In this document: positions 8,987-18,187 of the stretch, piece after piece
Position numbering within the stretch: the stretch's first letter is position 1
Layout of the letters: each line of letters starts with the position of its first letter
NCBI GenBank assembly: GCA_016795325.1
Contig: JAEUHY010000016.1
Coordinates: 124,001 to 188,000 of the forward strand
Reading direction: 5' to 3'
DNA: 64,000 bases
Source: Planctomycetota bacterium
GTDB lineage: Bacteria > Planctomycetota > UBA1135 > GCA-002686595
The notes under the pieces: generated by a model
Told to the model about the DNA's origin: nothing
The model's database searches: none
Seen by the model: the letters and a program-made list of their open reading frames with translations, nothing else
Position numbers and translations under genes: made by a program

Positions 8987-10843
8987 ATGCCGCGCCACCT
9001 CAAGTCGACCGTTTTTGCTCGGACCTCCGTTGCTCTCGTCGCCCTCCACACGAGCGTCGCCATCGCGCAGTCTGCCGAGCGCGCCGCGCCGGTGTTCGTG
9101 AACGGCGAGGCGCAGGTCGTCGAAGCCTTCAAAGGCTCGAAGAACTGGATCCAGCACGATCTGTGGGTCGAGACCTCGTTCGACTCCGACGGCGACGGCG
9201 AGCTCGACCGCGTGCACGTCGACGTCACGCGGCCCGCGCAAACCGAGTCGGAGGGTTTGAAGGTTCCGGTGGTCTACGAGTCGAGCCCGTACTTTTCCGG
9301 CATCGGCTCCGACGACCGCCAGTACTTCTGGAGTCCCAACCAGGAACTCGGCGGAGCTCCGCCCAAGCGCACGCCGATGCCGCCGGTCGAAGCGGACAAC
9401 AAGCGGCCGTTGATGTCGCGCAGCCACGTGAGTTGGTGGGTGCCGCGCGGCTTCGCCGTGGTGCACTCCGCTTCGCCGGGCACGGGGCTTTCCGAAGGTT
9501 GTCCGACGATCGGCGGCGAGAACGAATCGCTCGCGCCCAAGGCGGTGATCGATTGGCTCAACGGCCGCGCGAAGGGCTTCACGGCGCCGGATGGCGGCGA
9601 GGAGGTTGTCGCCAAGTGGTCGACGGGCAAGGTTGCGATGCTCGGCACGTCCTACAACGGCACGCTCGCGCTCGCGGCCGCGACGACGGGCGTCGAGGGA
9701 CTCGAGGTCGTCGTCCCGGATGCGCCCAACACCTCGTACTACCACTACTACCGCTCCAACGGCCTGATCCGGCATCCGGGCGGCTACATGGGCGAGGACA
9801 TCGACGTGCTGTACGACGCGATCAACAGCGGGGACCCGGAGCGGCGTGCGTGGTGCAACGAGAACGTGCGCGACAAGCTGCTGCTCGCGAGCCACGACCG
9901 CGTGAGCGGCGACTACAACGCGTTCTGGAAGAGCCGCGATTACGTCCACGCGCTCAGCGGAGTGAAGTGTGCGGTGTTCCTGTCGCACGGACTCGCCGAC
10001 TGGAACGTGATGCCGAGCCACTCGATCCGCATCTACCGCGCGCTCGAGACGCTCGGCGCGAAGCCGGCGCTCTACTTGCACCAGGGCGGGCACGGCGGAA
10101 TGCCGCCGCTCGACATGCTGAACCGCTGGTTCTCGCACTACCTGTACGGCCAGGACAACGGCGTCGAGAAGACGCCGCGCTCGTGGATCGTGCGCGAGGA
10201 GAACCCGCGCGCGGGGCCGGTTTCGTACCCCGCGTACCCGCATCCCGAAGCCGCGTCCGTGCGTTTGCATCTGGGCAAGGGCGGCGAGGCGTGTGGTTCG
10301 CTGGAGGTCGCCGCGACGAAGGGCCAAGGCGTGGAGACGCTCGTCGATGACGTCGCGCTGTCCGGCGCGAAACTGGCCGCGGCGGAGAGCTCGAAGCATC
10401 GTCTGCTGTACGCGACGGCGGAGCTGAAGGCGCCGCTCCACCTCTCGGGCGCGCCGCGCGTCCGCGTTCGGGTCAGCTCCGATCGCCCCGCGGCGAATCT
10501 CTCGGTGTGGCTCGTTGCGCTGCCGTGGGCCGATGGGAAGGGCGGCCGCTCCAGCGTGATCACGCGCGGCTGGGCTGATCCGCAGAACGCGACCTCGCTG
10601 AGCGAAAGCCGCGCGCTCGAGCCGGGCAAGTTCTACGAGCTCGAGTTCGAGCTCGAACCCGACGACCAGATCCTGCCGGCCGGCCAGCGACTAGCGCTGA
10701 TGGTCTTTTCGAGCGACCGCGACTTCACGTTGTGGCCCGCTGCGGGAACCAAGCTCGGGATCGATCTCGACGGAACCTCGCTCGAGTTGCCGGTGGTCGG
10801 CGGCGAGAAAGCGCTCGCGGCGGCGCTTGGCCTAGCCAAGTAG
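8987..10843 (+). CDS. Exported S15-family peptidase (Xaa-Pro dipeptidyl-peptidase-like)
   Basis: A 618-residue alpha/beta hydrolase with an N-terminal signal peptide (about residues 1-27, ending ...TSVAIAQS). ATG 8987 is preferred over 8957 because it places the signal peptide at the N-terminus. The nucleophile is Ser222 in MLGTSYNGTLALA; the acid is in HGLADWNVMPSHS and the histidine in HQGGHGGMPP. These match the triad context of S15 enzymes (PF02129), and the GL-x-D-x-NV-x-P form is closest to PepX. The last 220 residues are the jelly-roll domain (PF08530 type; LEPGKFYELEFEL, LPAGQRLALMVFSSD). It probably trims N-terminal X-Pro dipeptides or hydrolyses an acylated substrate outside the cytoplasm. 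Convergent with ggt, with only three bases between the stops. A CATAAT at 8975-8980 may be a -10 element, but no matching -35 was seen. Confidence 0.88.
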   Translation: MPRHLKSTVFARTSVALVALHTSVAIAQSAERAAPVFVNGEAQVVEAFKGSKNWIQHDLWVETSFDSDGDGELDRVHVDVTRPAQTESEGLKVPVVYESSPYFSGIGSDDRQYFWSPNQELGGAPPKRTPMPPVEADNKRPLMSRSHVSWWVPRGFAVVHSASPGTGLSEGCPTIGGENESLAPKAVIDWLNGRAKGFTAPDGGEEVVAKWSTGKVAMLGTSYNGTLALAAATTGVEGLEVVVPDAPNTSYYHYYRSNGLIRHPGGYMGEDIDVLYDAINSGDPERRAWCNENVRDKLLLASHDRVSGDYNAFWKSRDYVHALSGVKCAVFLSHGLADWNVMPSHSIRIYRALETLGAKPALYLHQGGHGGMPPLDMLNRWFSHYLYGQDNGVEKTPRSWIVREENPRAGPVSYPAYPHPEAASVRLHLGKGGEACGSLEVAATKGQGVETLVDDVALSGAKLAAAESSKHRLLYATAELKAPLHLSGAPRVRVRVSSDRPAANLSVWLVALPWADGKGGRSSVITRGWADPQNATSLSESRALEPGKFYELEFELEPDDQILPAGQRLALMVFSSDRDFTLWPAAGTKLGIDLDGTSLELPVVGGEKALAAALGLAK

Positions 10844-10846
10844 ACG

Positions 10847-12592
10847 TCAGCGGCCAGCGGGCCGACCGCCTTTGCGCGGATCGCTCGCCGCTTCCCAGCC
10901 GGCGCCGGAGCGCGCGCGACGGATGAGCTGCACGACGCCGACGTCGGCGACGGGCTGCAACACGTGACCACGCGAGCGCGCGGCGTCGAGCGCGCGCGCA
11001 TCCATCGCACGTTCGTGACGCAAGACATCCGGCGCCCACTGGTGGTGCCAACGTGCTCGCGCGACGGCTTCGCTCGCGGGCAAATCGAACACGAGCACGT
11101 TGATCAGCGCCTGCAACGTGCCCGAGATGATGCGCGGGCCGCCGGAAGCTCCAGCGACGGCGAGCACCGCGCCGCGCGCGTCCACCGCGATGGTCGGCGT
11201 CATCGACGAGAGCGGGCGTTTGCCGGGCGCCGGCAGATTCGCGTCGCTCTGCCGCAGTCCGAACGCATTCGGCGCGCCGCGGCGCGTCGTGAAGTCATCC
11301 ATCTCGTCGTTGAGCAGGAAGCCGAAACCCGGGACCTCGAGCCACGAACCGAAGGCGAGGTTGATCGTTTCGGTGCAGGCGACGGCGCCGCCGCGCGCGT
11401 CGACGACCGAGACGTGGCTCGTTCCACCGTCGTCGGGCAGTTGCGGCGTCCAGCCGTAGTGCTCGGGCGCGTGCGTGCGTGCGAGGTCGATCGAGCGCGC
11501 GCGAGAGAGAAGCCCGGCGCAGTCGAGCAGTTGCGCGAGCGGCACGTCGGCGAAGGCCGGATCTGCCAAGTGGCGCGCGCGGTCGGCGAAACTGTGCTTG
11601 CTCGATTCAACGTAGAGCTGCGTGAAGTTCGCGCTCCACGGCGTGCTGAGGTCGACGCGGTCGCCCGCCGCATCGAGCACGGCGAAGGTCTGCGCCAGCA
11701 CGACTCCGCCGCTGGAGGGCGGCGGCATCGTGTAGAGCGTGCGGCCGTCGTACTCGACCTCGAGCGGCTCGAGCGTCGCAACGCGGTAGCTCGCGAGATC
11801 CGCTGGGGAGAGCACGCCGCCGTCGCCTTGCACAGCGCGCACCAGCGCCTGCGCGAGCTCGCCGTCGTAGAAACCCGCGCGTCCGTGCAACGCGATCAAC
11901 TCGAGCGCGCGCGCCTGAGCGGGATTGGTGATGCGCTCGCCGAGCGTGAGACGGCCTTCGCGCACCAAGTGCTTCCACAGGAACGGAAAGCGCGCGGCGA
12001 GCGCCGGTTCGCGTTGGAATTCCTCCGCGATCTCCCGCGCGGTCTCCAGGTACGCGGCGTCGACCTCGAAGCCCTCCCGGGCCGCGCGAATCGCCGGCTC
12101 GAGCACGATGGCGCGGGCGAGTGTGCCGTAGCGCTCGAGCGCCTCGAGCAGACCGGCGACCGTGCCTGGAATCGCGACGGCGGCGCCGCCGATGCGGCTG
12201 TCGCGTTCGTCGCGCTTCTCGTAGAAGTCCGGGCCGATCGCCGCGGGGCAGGTCTCGCGGTAGTTCAGCGCCGTCGTCACGGCGCCCGCGCGCGGGTGGT
12301 CGGGCAATCGGATGACCATGAACCCTCCGCCGCCGATGCCGCACGACTGCGGACGCACGACCGACAAACAAAAGGATGCGGCCACAGCGGCGTCGACGGC
12401 GTTCCCGCCGCGCGCGAGCATCTGCGCGCCGGCTTCGCTCGCAAGCGGGTGGTCGGCGGCGACGGCCTCACGGGCGAAGGAGGCCGCGAATTCGGGCGCG
12501 ATGCGCGGAGGAGTCTCGCGTGTCGCGGACGGCGCGCATGCGACAGCGCAGGTCAACACGCTCGCCAGCACCGCGCGCGTCGCGCCTCTCAC
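10847..12592 (-). CDS. ggt: Gamma-glutamyltransferase
   Basis: A 581-residue GGT precursor (peptidase T3). It starts at GTG 12592, which overlaps the upstream stop by four bases (GTGA); the longer frame reading further upstream is only the upstream gene out of frame. The N-terminus (VLASVLTCAVACAPSA) is a signal peptide, possibly of lipoprotein type. Autoprocessing should occur before Thr391 in DDGGTSHVSVVDARGG, releasing the small subunit, which holds TETINLAFGS, LLNDEMDDF, PLSSMTPTI and GASGGPRI. The large subunit has AARGGNAVDAAVAA-like and CGIGGGGFMVI segments. The enzyme cleaves the gamma-glutamyl bond of glutathione and related peptides in the periplasm. Coupling to the cytochrome/metal-site gene suggests a shared role in thiol or redox handling, which is inference. 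Confidence 0.95.
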   Translation of the reverse strand: MRGATRAVLASVLTCAVACAPSATRETPPRIAPEFAASFAREAVAADHPLASEAGAQMLARGGNAVDAAVAASFCLSVVRPQSCGIGGGGFMVIRLPDHPRAGAVTTALNYRETCPAAIGPDFYEKRDERDSRIGGAAVAIPGTVAGLLEALERYGTLARAIVLEPAIRAAREGFEVDAAYLETAREIAEEFQREPALAARFPFLWKHLVREGRLTLGERITNPAQARALELIALHGRAGFYDGELAQALVRAVQGDGGVLSPADLASYRVATLEPLEVEYDGRTLYTMPPPSSGGVVLAQTFAVLDAAGDRVDLSTPWSANFTQLYVESSKHSFADRARHLADPAFADVPLAQLLDCAGLLSRARSIDLARTHAPEHYGWTPQLPDDGGTSHVSVVDARGGAVACTETINLAFGSWLEVPGFGFLLNDEMDDFTTRRGAPNAFGLRQSDANLPAPGKRPLSSMTPTIAVDARGAVLAVAGASGGPRIISGTLQALINVLVFDLPASEAVARARWHHQWAPDVLRHERAMDARALDAARSRGHVLQPVADVGVVQLIRRARSGAGWEAASDPRKGGRPAGR

Positions 12593-14247
12593 TTCAACTT
12601 CTCCGCGAAGGCCTTGGGATCGGCCCAGAACTCCTTGGGGCAGTTGGGGCAGCAGAAACCGACGACCTTGCCCTCGAACACGACGGCGTACTTGGGGTTC
12701 ACGGGAGCATCGGAAACCGGGCAGCGTGCGTTGAGCGGCGTGAGCGCGGCGGGCGCGGCCTCGGCGCCGGGCAGCGGCGCGTCGCTGGTGAACTTCACCT
12801 CGCTCTCGGCTTCGAGCACCGCGGCGTTGGGCAACGCGCCGGACTCGATCACAAGTGCGGGGCGCGCTGCCTGCAGCGCAGCGATTCCCGCTTCGGTTGC
12901 AGCGCTGTTCCACAGCACCAAGCGCTCGAGCGCGCCGGATTTCGCGAGCTCAGCTAGCGTTGCGTCGCCGAGGCTGGTTTGCGCCGCGATCAACTCACGC
13001 AGTCGCGGCGCCGCAGCGAGCCAGCGCGCGCCGGCGTCGGTGACGAGTGTGGCGCGCAGGTCGAGCTTGCGCAGCTGCGGCATGCGCGCAAGCAGTTCGA
13101 GCGTCGCGTCGCCGATTCTGGTGCGTGCGAGAGAGAGCTCGGCGACGTGTTCGACGAGCGGCTCGAGCAGTGCGCGAACGCGCGCGTCGTCCATCTCGGC
13201 CGCGGGCGCGGCGAAGTCGATCCACAAGAGCGGGTCGGTTTGTGAGACCGGCTGCACGTGCGCGAGCTCGCGGCGCAGCGCTTCGAGTGCGGCGGGTGGG
13301 GGAGCGATCGGCGCCGCGGGCGGCGCGGACTGCACGGTCGTCGTCGCAGGCTTTTGCGCGATCGGCGTCGTGCTTGCAGCGGGCACGGCGAACGACTCGA
13401 CGCGCAACTCGACTTGGCCCTCGAACGGCGCGCCCGCCGCGATCCAGGCCTTGAGCAGGGCCACGTCGTGTGCGCTCGGCTGCGGCTTGTCCGCCGGCGG
13501 CATGTGCTCCTCGTCATCGAGCGGTAGCTCGAGCCGTTGCACGAGCAAGCTCGCGGCGACATCGCCCGCTACGAAAGCTGGTCCGCTGCTGCCTCCGCGC
13601 TCAAGCCCTTCGCGCGTGTGCATCGCGAGGCGGCCCTTGCGCTTGTCTTCGCCGTGGCAGTTCGTGCAGCTCGCCGCGAAGAGCGGAGCGATGCGCTCTT
13701 CGAAGGTCGAGCGGACCGCGCTCGCGGGCACTTGCTCGACGACGTTCGTCGCAACTGCCGTCGGCGCTTCCGCCACTTCACGCGGCTGCGCCGGCGGCTC
13801 TACAGCCGGCTTCGGCGGCGCGTGTTCTTCGAGCGGTTCGAACAGGAAGTTGCCGCCGTGCGTGATGCTTCCGCCCAGGTGCCCCGCAACGCCGACCAGC
13901 ACGAGCGCGAGTCCCAGCGACACGCGGAACGCAGTGCGCCGCGCTTCGCTGCGCACGAAACGCCCCATGGCGAGCGAGACGACGAAGAACGCGAGCGCGA
14001 CGTTGCGATGTTGATCGGCGAGCGCCTCGGGATAGCCGCCTTCTTGTTCGAGCAACAGCCCGGTCGTGATCGCGGCCGCGGCGGCGAGCTGCGTCAAGCG
14101 CGTGAGCGTTGCCATGACCGCGAGCGGCGGCGGCGCGCGGCGCAGCGCGCCGAGCGTTTCGAGCGCCGCGAGCCCGGCGACGAACCCGATCGGCAGGTGG
14201 AGCAGCAGCGGATGGAGACGACCGGCGACGGCGAGGAGTTCGTTCAC
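12589..14247 (-). CDS. Membrane c-type cytochrome fused to leucine-rich repeats and a C-terminal four-cysteine metal-site domain
   Basis: A 552-residue multidomain protein. Residues 1-130 hold about four membrane helices and start like DUF2231-type proteins (RLHPLLLHLPIGFVAGLAAL). Residues about 180-275 form a planctomycete cytochrome c domain (PSCyt1 type) with C194-T-N-C197-H198 and the ending DDEEHMPPADKPQPS. Residues about 350-480 are RI-like leucine-rich repeats (LSLARTRIGDATLELLARM, LRKLDLRATLVTDAGARWL). The last 48 residues (CPVSDAPVNPKY, VVGFCCPNCPKEFW) are a TRASH/YHS-like metal site seen at the end of many planctomycete proteins. The single haem suggests electron transfer or sensing at the membrane; the LRR part suggests protein binding. 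The stop overlaps the ggt start, so the two are translationally coupled. Confidence 0.85.
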   Translation of the reverse strand: MNELLAVAGRLHPLLLHLPIGFVAGLAALETLGALRRAPPPLAVMATLTRLTQLAAAAAITTGLLLEQEGGYPEALADQHRNVALAFFVVSLAMGRFVRSEARRTAFRVSLGLALVLVGVAGHLGGSITHGGNFLFEPLEEHAPPKPAVEPPAQPREVAEAPTAVATNVVEQVPASAVRSTFEERIAPLFAASCTNCHGEDKRKGRLAMHTREGLERGGSSGPAFVAGDVAASLLVQRLELPLDDEEHMPPADKPQPSAHDVALLKAWIAAGAPFEGQVELRVESFAVPAASTTPIAQKPATTTVQSAPPAAPIAPPPAALEALRRELAHVQPVSQTDPLLWIDFAAPAAEMDDARVRALLEPLVEHVAELSLARTRIGDATLELLARMPQLRKLDLRATLVTDAGARWLAAAPRLRELIAAQTSLGDATLAELAKSGALERLVLWNSAATEAGIAALQAARPALVIESGALPNAAVLEAESEVKFTSDAPLPGAEAAPAALTPLNARCPVSDAPVNPKYAVVFEGKVVGFCCPNCPKEFWADPKAFAEKLK

Positions 14248-14275
14248 AGCTCCCTACTATGCCAAGCGCGCGCCG

Positions 14276-14665
14276 CTACTTGAGGCGCTCGAGCTTGCCC
14301 TTGCGCTTGACCAGGTTCTTGTAGTCCCACTGCACGTCGCGCGCCTGGGCGAGCCAGCGCTCGAGCAGCTTGGTGTCGACTTGGTCGACCGCGGTGAAGC
14401 GCGCTTCGGCAGCCTTGAAACTGCCCTCTTTCGCGAGTCCCGGCGCGTCGAAGGACTGGCCGCTCCAGAACAAGAGCCGCACGCAGCTCTTGAGCTTGCT
14501 GTAGCCGACCACCGGGTTTTCCTCGAGAAACCACACCGGATGCGCGTGCCAGACCTTGTTGTGCGCCTCGGGCAGGCCGCGCTCGATCTGCGCAGCGAGC
14601 AACTCGCAGATCGCACGCTCCGTCGGCGCCAGAGCTTGGTTGTACTTCTTCGTGTCGGCGTGCAT
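14276..14665 (-). CDS. DUF1801 family protein
   Basis: A 129-residue cytoplasmic protein starting at ATG 14665. The motifs HNKVWHAHPVWFLEENPVVG, LKSCVRLLFWSGQSFD and AAEARFTAVDQVD are typical of DUF1801/YdhG-like proteins, a small alpha/beta fold without an assigned reaction. The C-terminus is Lys-rich (NLVKRKGKLERLK). It sits 28 bases upstream of the cytochrome/LRR gene on the same strand and may be cotranscribed with it. The family is often encoded as a solitary gene, so the linkage need not mean a shared function. Confidence 0.85.
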   Translation of the reverse strand: MHADTKKYNQALAPTERAICELLAAQIERGLPEAHNKVWHAHPVWFLEENPVVGYSKLKSCVRLLFWSGQSFDAPGLAKEGSFKAAEARFTAVDQVDTKLLERWLAQARDVQWDYKNLVKRKGKLERLK

Positions 14666-14713
14666 GGGTGCTTGGAGCGCCCACTCTACTCGCGCCGGCG
14701 AATCTTGCGCGGA

Positions 14714-15970
14714 TCAGCGCGGGCGCAGCCACGTCGAGCTGCGTTCCAGTTTGATGCGACGGCCGCTGTCCGTGTCGACCAGCGTGGCGTGCACGTTTTG
14801 GTCATAGACCCTCACGTTGAGCACAGCGGCTCTCATCGCAGTTCCAGGAAGGAACGCCGGGTCGAGCTCGACTGGCGAAGTTGGCGCTCGACCGGTGGCC
14901 GGTCCGCAGACGAGTTCGACGAGGTTGTAGCCAAGTCGGGCCCAGGTCTTGTGCTCGACGAAGCCCGAGCTGTGCTCGTCGACGCCCACCAGAACCAACC
15001 CGGTCACCCGCAAGTCAGCGATGCGGTTTACGAGCGCGCGCCAGGCTCGCAGCTCGTCCTCGCTTGCGCGCGAGTCGAGCCACCGCCCGGACTTCACAAC
15101 CAGCTTGAAGACTGCGCTCGAGTACGCGAGCTGATGGAGTGTGGCTTCGAGCGAGTTCGGGGCGAGCAACTGCGCCGGGTCGACGAGGAACAGCGCGAAC
15201 TCGCGGCGGCGTTGCGCAAGGTACTCGGTGAGCCATGGCGAATCGTTCGGCTCGAGCGGGTGGATTTCGGCGTAAGCGCGTCGCAACGTCGCGACTGCGT
15301 CCGGCGTCGGCGCCAGACCGTCGAAGTGCGGAAGGTTGAAGAGCTGCGCTGTGCCGAACGTATGAGTGAGATCGGCGTCGCGGTACAGCTCGCGGTAGTG
15401 CTGACGCGCTGCGTCCAAGTCGCGAGGCGCGACCGCGGCCAAGTCATCCACTGCCAGCACCACCTCTGGCCTCTCTGCGCGGACGGCGCGCCAACCGGCG
15501 GCGGCGTTGCACTTGTCGATCGACGCTATGACCACGCCGACGGACCTAGACGGTTGAGGCGGGGCCAAGCAGCTGGTTCCGCCGTCGGACTCGGCCCACG
15601 CGGGGTCCGGGAGGTCGGACGTGCGGTCGATCCAGACCGGAACGCCGGACTCATCGAGCACGCGCAGTTCGACTCCGAAGGGCACAAAATCAGGTATGGC
15701 GACGCGCCACTGCAGGCTCAAGCCCCCAACGGTCGTGGCCTCCGCGACGGCGCGCAGCGCGATAGGCGTCGCAGAATGCGAGACGCGACCGCGGAACTCG
15801 ATCGTCTGGGCTTCAAACGTGTACTTCCCCGGCGTCGGCGCTACGGCGCGTGCGACGAGCTCACCGGACCGGGTCACCGCGAAAAACGGTCCGATGAGCG
15901 GCGTGTGCGAGTCCTGCGCGAAAGCGCCAGTCGCACAGGTGAACAGGCAAGGGATCAATCCGCTCAGCAT
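14714..15970 (-). CDS. Exported PhoD-like protein with degenerate metal site
   Basis: A 418-residue protein with a signal peptide (IPCLFTCATGAFAQ). The overall order fits PhoD-like alkaline phosphatases: an N-terminal beta domain, then a segment where the metal-binding GD would be (here VVLAVDDLAAV) followed by RQHYRELYRDADL, then PHFDG where WDDHD is expected, later SSAVFKLVVKSGRW and LRVTGLVLVGVDEHSSG where GD-x-H is normal. Only part of the metal ligands survives, so catalysis is doubtful. This assignment rests on motif order and spacing, not strong identity, and the protein may simply be an uncharacterised planctomycete exported protein. It lies 30 bases after the glycosidase-like gene on the same strand. 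Confidence 0.5.
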   Translation of the reverse strand: MLSGLIPCLFTCATGAFAQDSHTPLIGPFFAVTRSGELVARAVAPTPGKYTFEAQTIEFRGRVSHSATPIALRAVAEATTVGGLSLQWRVAIPDFVPFGVELRVLDESGVPVWIDRTSDLPDPAWAESDGGTSCLAPPQPSRSVGVVIASIDKCNAAAGWRAVRAERPEVVLAVDDLAAVAPRDLDAARQHYRELYRDADLTHTFGTAQLFNLPHFDGLAPTPDAVATLRRAYAEIHPLEPNDSPWLTEYLAQRRREFALFLVDPAQLLAPNSLEATLHQLAYSSAVFKLVVKSGRWLDSRASEDELRAWRALVNRIADLRVTGLVLVGVDEHSSGFVEHKTWARLGYNLVELVCGPATGRAPTSPVELDPAFLPGTAMRAAVLNVRVYDQNVHATLVDTDSGRRIKLERSSTWLRPR

Positions 15971-16000
15971 CGACGCCGCTAGCGCGATGCCGTGTGCGCG

Positions 16001-18187
16001 TCACCGCGCCGCGCGCGCCACGATCCAGTGAAAGCCGCGCGGCGCGAGTTCGAGGTCGAGTGTGCAGTCGCCGCGTGCGTCGACGGTGGCTTCGAAATCG
16101 CGTGTGTCGTCGATCGAGAGCTGAACGCGGCCGTTCAGGCCTGCGAGGCCGAGCGGGAGGCGAATGGTGCGGCGCAGCGGCTCGTTGAGCGGGTTGTAGA
16201 GCGCGGCGAGCGCGCGTTCGTCGGCGTCGGGTGAAGGGTCGACGTGCAGCCAGCCGTCCCAATCGCGGCCGTCGGCGCGCCGCAGCGGCAGAAGGTCGCT
16301 CTCGAGGATGCGGCGGTGCGCCTTGAACCAGCTGACCCAGCGTTGGACGGCCGCTTTCGTGCGTTCGGTGTCGTAGAGCCGGGGCCCGCGCCAACACGCT
16401 TGGACGCCGGCGCCGAGCAGGTTCTTGAGGCGTTGCTCGTAGTGCTCGAGATGCTCGTCGAGCGGTTCGATCGTCGCTTCGGCCCCGCCTCCGTGGTATT
16501 CGGTCAGCGGCACGAACATCCAGCCCATCGTCGGCGACTTGAAGCGCACGCCGTCGTGGATGTTCTGGCGTTCGATCAGTTCCTGCTGCGCGCGCGGAAG
16601 CGACCAGTTGGTCTCGCGGTAGCCCATCGCACACTTCGACGAGCCGCTCAGGAACCACCAGTCGGGCACGTTGAGGTACACGCCGCGCGCGCGGCACCAG
16701 CGGTAGAAGTCGGCGACGCGCTCGCGTTGCCGCCAATACGAATCGCCGTAGCCGCGGTGGCCGGGATGCGACGTCGATGCGCACGCGTCGCCGGGGTACG
16801 AGCCGTCGTGCTCGAGCACATCGCAGCCCGTGGCTTCGAAGAAGGCGTAGAGCTTCTCGAAGTAGCGTTGTCCCCAGGCGCTCTCGATGCACGGGCTGTT
16901 GCCGAAGGTCGCAAAACCGCCAGGAGCTCCGGTCGCGGGATTCACGACGTCGTTCGCAGCGTCGATCGAACGGCTCGCGAGCAGCGAGTAGCCGCCGAGC
17001 GCGACGCCCTTGGAGTGCGCGTAGTCGGCGAGCGCCTTGATGCGCGCGAGGTAGGCCGGGTCCTCGCTCTCGATGTCGAAGCCGCTGCCGAAGGTCATGA
17101 TCACGAGCTCGAACCCGACCTCGGCGGCCTGGTCGATCGCAGCGCGCACGGACGCGTCGTCGGCGGAGCGCACGTGGAAAATCAGCGGGTTTTCCTGCGT
17201 CCACGGCGCGACGGTCCGGTACATGCGCGCCAGGGTGAGCGCCTTGCGGTCGGGATCGTGCGAGTCGAAGGCGAGCTCGAAGGTGCGCAAGCTCTCGAAG
17301 GTCGCGCCCGGCGCGAGCACGACGTCGGGGCCGAGCGGCGGCGCGCATTCGAGCAGGCACAGCGTCTCCAGCGGATAGCTTACCTGCGTGGTGAAGCTCG
17401 GGTCGCGTTGCCAGCGCACGGTCTTGCGCTGCGCCGTATCGCCGTTCGAACCGACCAACGTGCAATCGGTTTCGACGTGCAAGTTGGGTCGCTGCGGCCA
17501 GGGTGAGTTCTCGACCAGGCTCTCGGGCTCGACCAAGGCGAGCACTTCGCTGGTGAACGCGTCGAGTTCGACCGCGCGCGCCGAGCCGTTGGTGAGGGTG
17601 AACCACTTCGCTATCAGCGGCAGCCCGTCGTACAGCTCGTAGTGCACGTCGATGCGCACGTTCTGCGGCCCATCGGCGCCCGCGCGGAACCTCAACGTCA
17701 CGTGGACTCCCTTGGGAGGCCAAACCACGTTGCGTGAGAGCCACTCGCTGCGCGGCTTCCACTCCAGGCGCGCGCTCAACGGCGCAATCGAGTGACTCTC
17801 GTACTGGAAGGCGCGCGGCTCGTTTTCGAGCTCGCTGAGCCACTCTTCGAGCACGTAGTTCTGCACAAGCTGTCCGCGCAGGCCGCCGACGTCGTACTCG
17901 ACTCCATCGAGCGTCACGCGCGCTTCGGGGCGAATCGCGCGGAGCAACGCGGCGCCGGTGGTGAGTTGGTCGAAGGCCACGCAGGCGGCGTTCGGCGCAA
18001 GGCGGAACTCACGCCGCACGAGCCCGTTGTCGAGTGTCAACGTGTCGCCGTCGACGACCGCGCGCGACGGTGCGCTGATGGGCGCGCTGAGCCAGTCGGC
18101 CGACGGCTCGTGCCTGGGCTGGGACACGCAAGCTGCGGCCGCGAGGGCGACACCGAAAGTGACAACGAGGGCGAGGGACGCGCGCAT
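16001..18187 (-). CDS. Putative glycoside hydrolase lipoprotein (alpha-galactosidase-clan-like)
   Basis: A 728-residue exported protein starting at ATG 18187, with a signal peptide ending at AAAACVSQ, probably a lipoprotein. Residues about 30-300 are a beta-rich supersandwich-like domain (LTLDNGLVRREFRLAPNA). Residues about 330-640 look like a TIM barrel: FELVIMTFGSGFDIES, then a strand-end acid at FEATGCDVLEHDGSYPGD (Asp461 a candidate nucleophile), then GVYLNVPDWWFLSGSSK, MGYRETNWSLPRAQQ and MFVPLTEYHGGGAEATIEPL. The C-terminus is an all-beta domain. This is the layout of GH27/GH31/GH36-type enzymes, and the long conserved barrel motifs recur in planctomycete proteins annotated as alpha-galactosidase-like. 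Family number and substrate cannot be fixed by eye. Confidence 0.6.
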   Translation of the reverse strand: MRASLALVVTFGVALAAAACVSQPRHEPSADWLSAPISAPSRAVVDGDTLTLDNGLVRREFRLAPNAACVAFDQLTTGAALLRAIRPEARVTLDGVEYDVGGLRGQLVQNYVLEEWLSELENEPRAFQYESHSIAPLSARLEWKPRSEWLSRNVVWPPKGVHVTLRFRAGADGPQNVRIDVHYELYDGLPLIAKWFTLTNGSARAVELDAFTSEVLALVEPESLVENSPWPQRPNLHVETDCTLVGSNGDTAQRKTVRWQRDPSFTTQVSYPLETLCLLECAPPLGPDVVLAPGATFESLRTFELAFDSHDPDRKALTLARMYRTVAPWTQENPLIFHVRSADDASVRAAIDQAAEVGFELVIMTFGSGFDIESEDPAYLARIKALADYAHSKGVALGGYSLLASRSIDAANDVVNPATGAPGGFATFGNSPCIESAWGQRYFEKLYAFFEATGCDVLEHDGSYPGDACASTSHPGHRGYGDSYWRQRERVADFYRWCRARGVYLNVPDWWFLSGSSKCAMGYRETNWSLPRAQQELIERQNIHDGVRFKSPTMGWMFVPLTEYHGGGAEATIEPLDEHLEHYEQRLKNLLGAGVQACWRGPRLYDTERTKAAVQRWVSWFKAHRRILESDLLPLRRADGRDWDGWLHVDPSPDADERALAALYNPLNEPLRRTIRLPLGLAGLNGRVQLSIDDTRDFEATVDARGDCTLDLELAPRGFHWIVARAAR

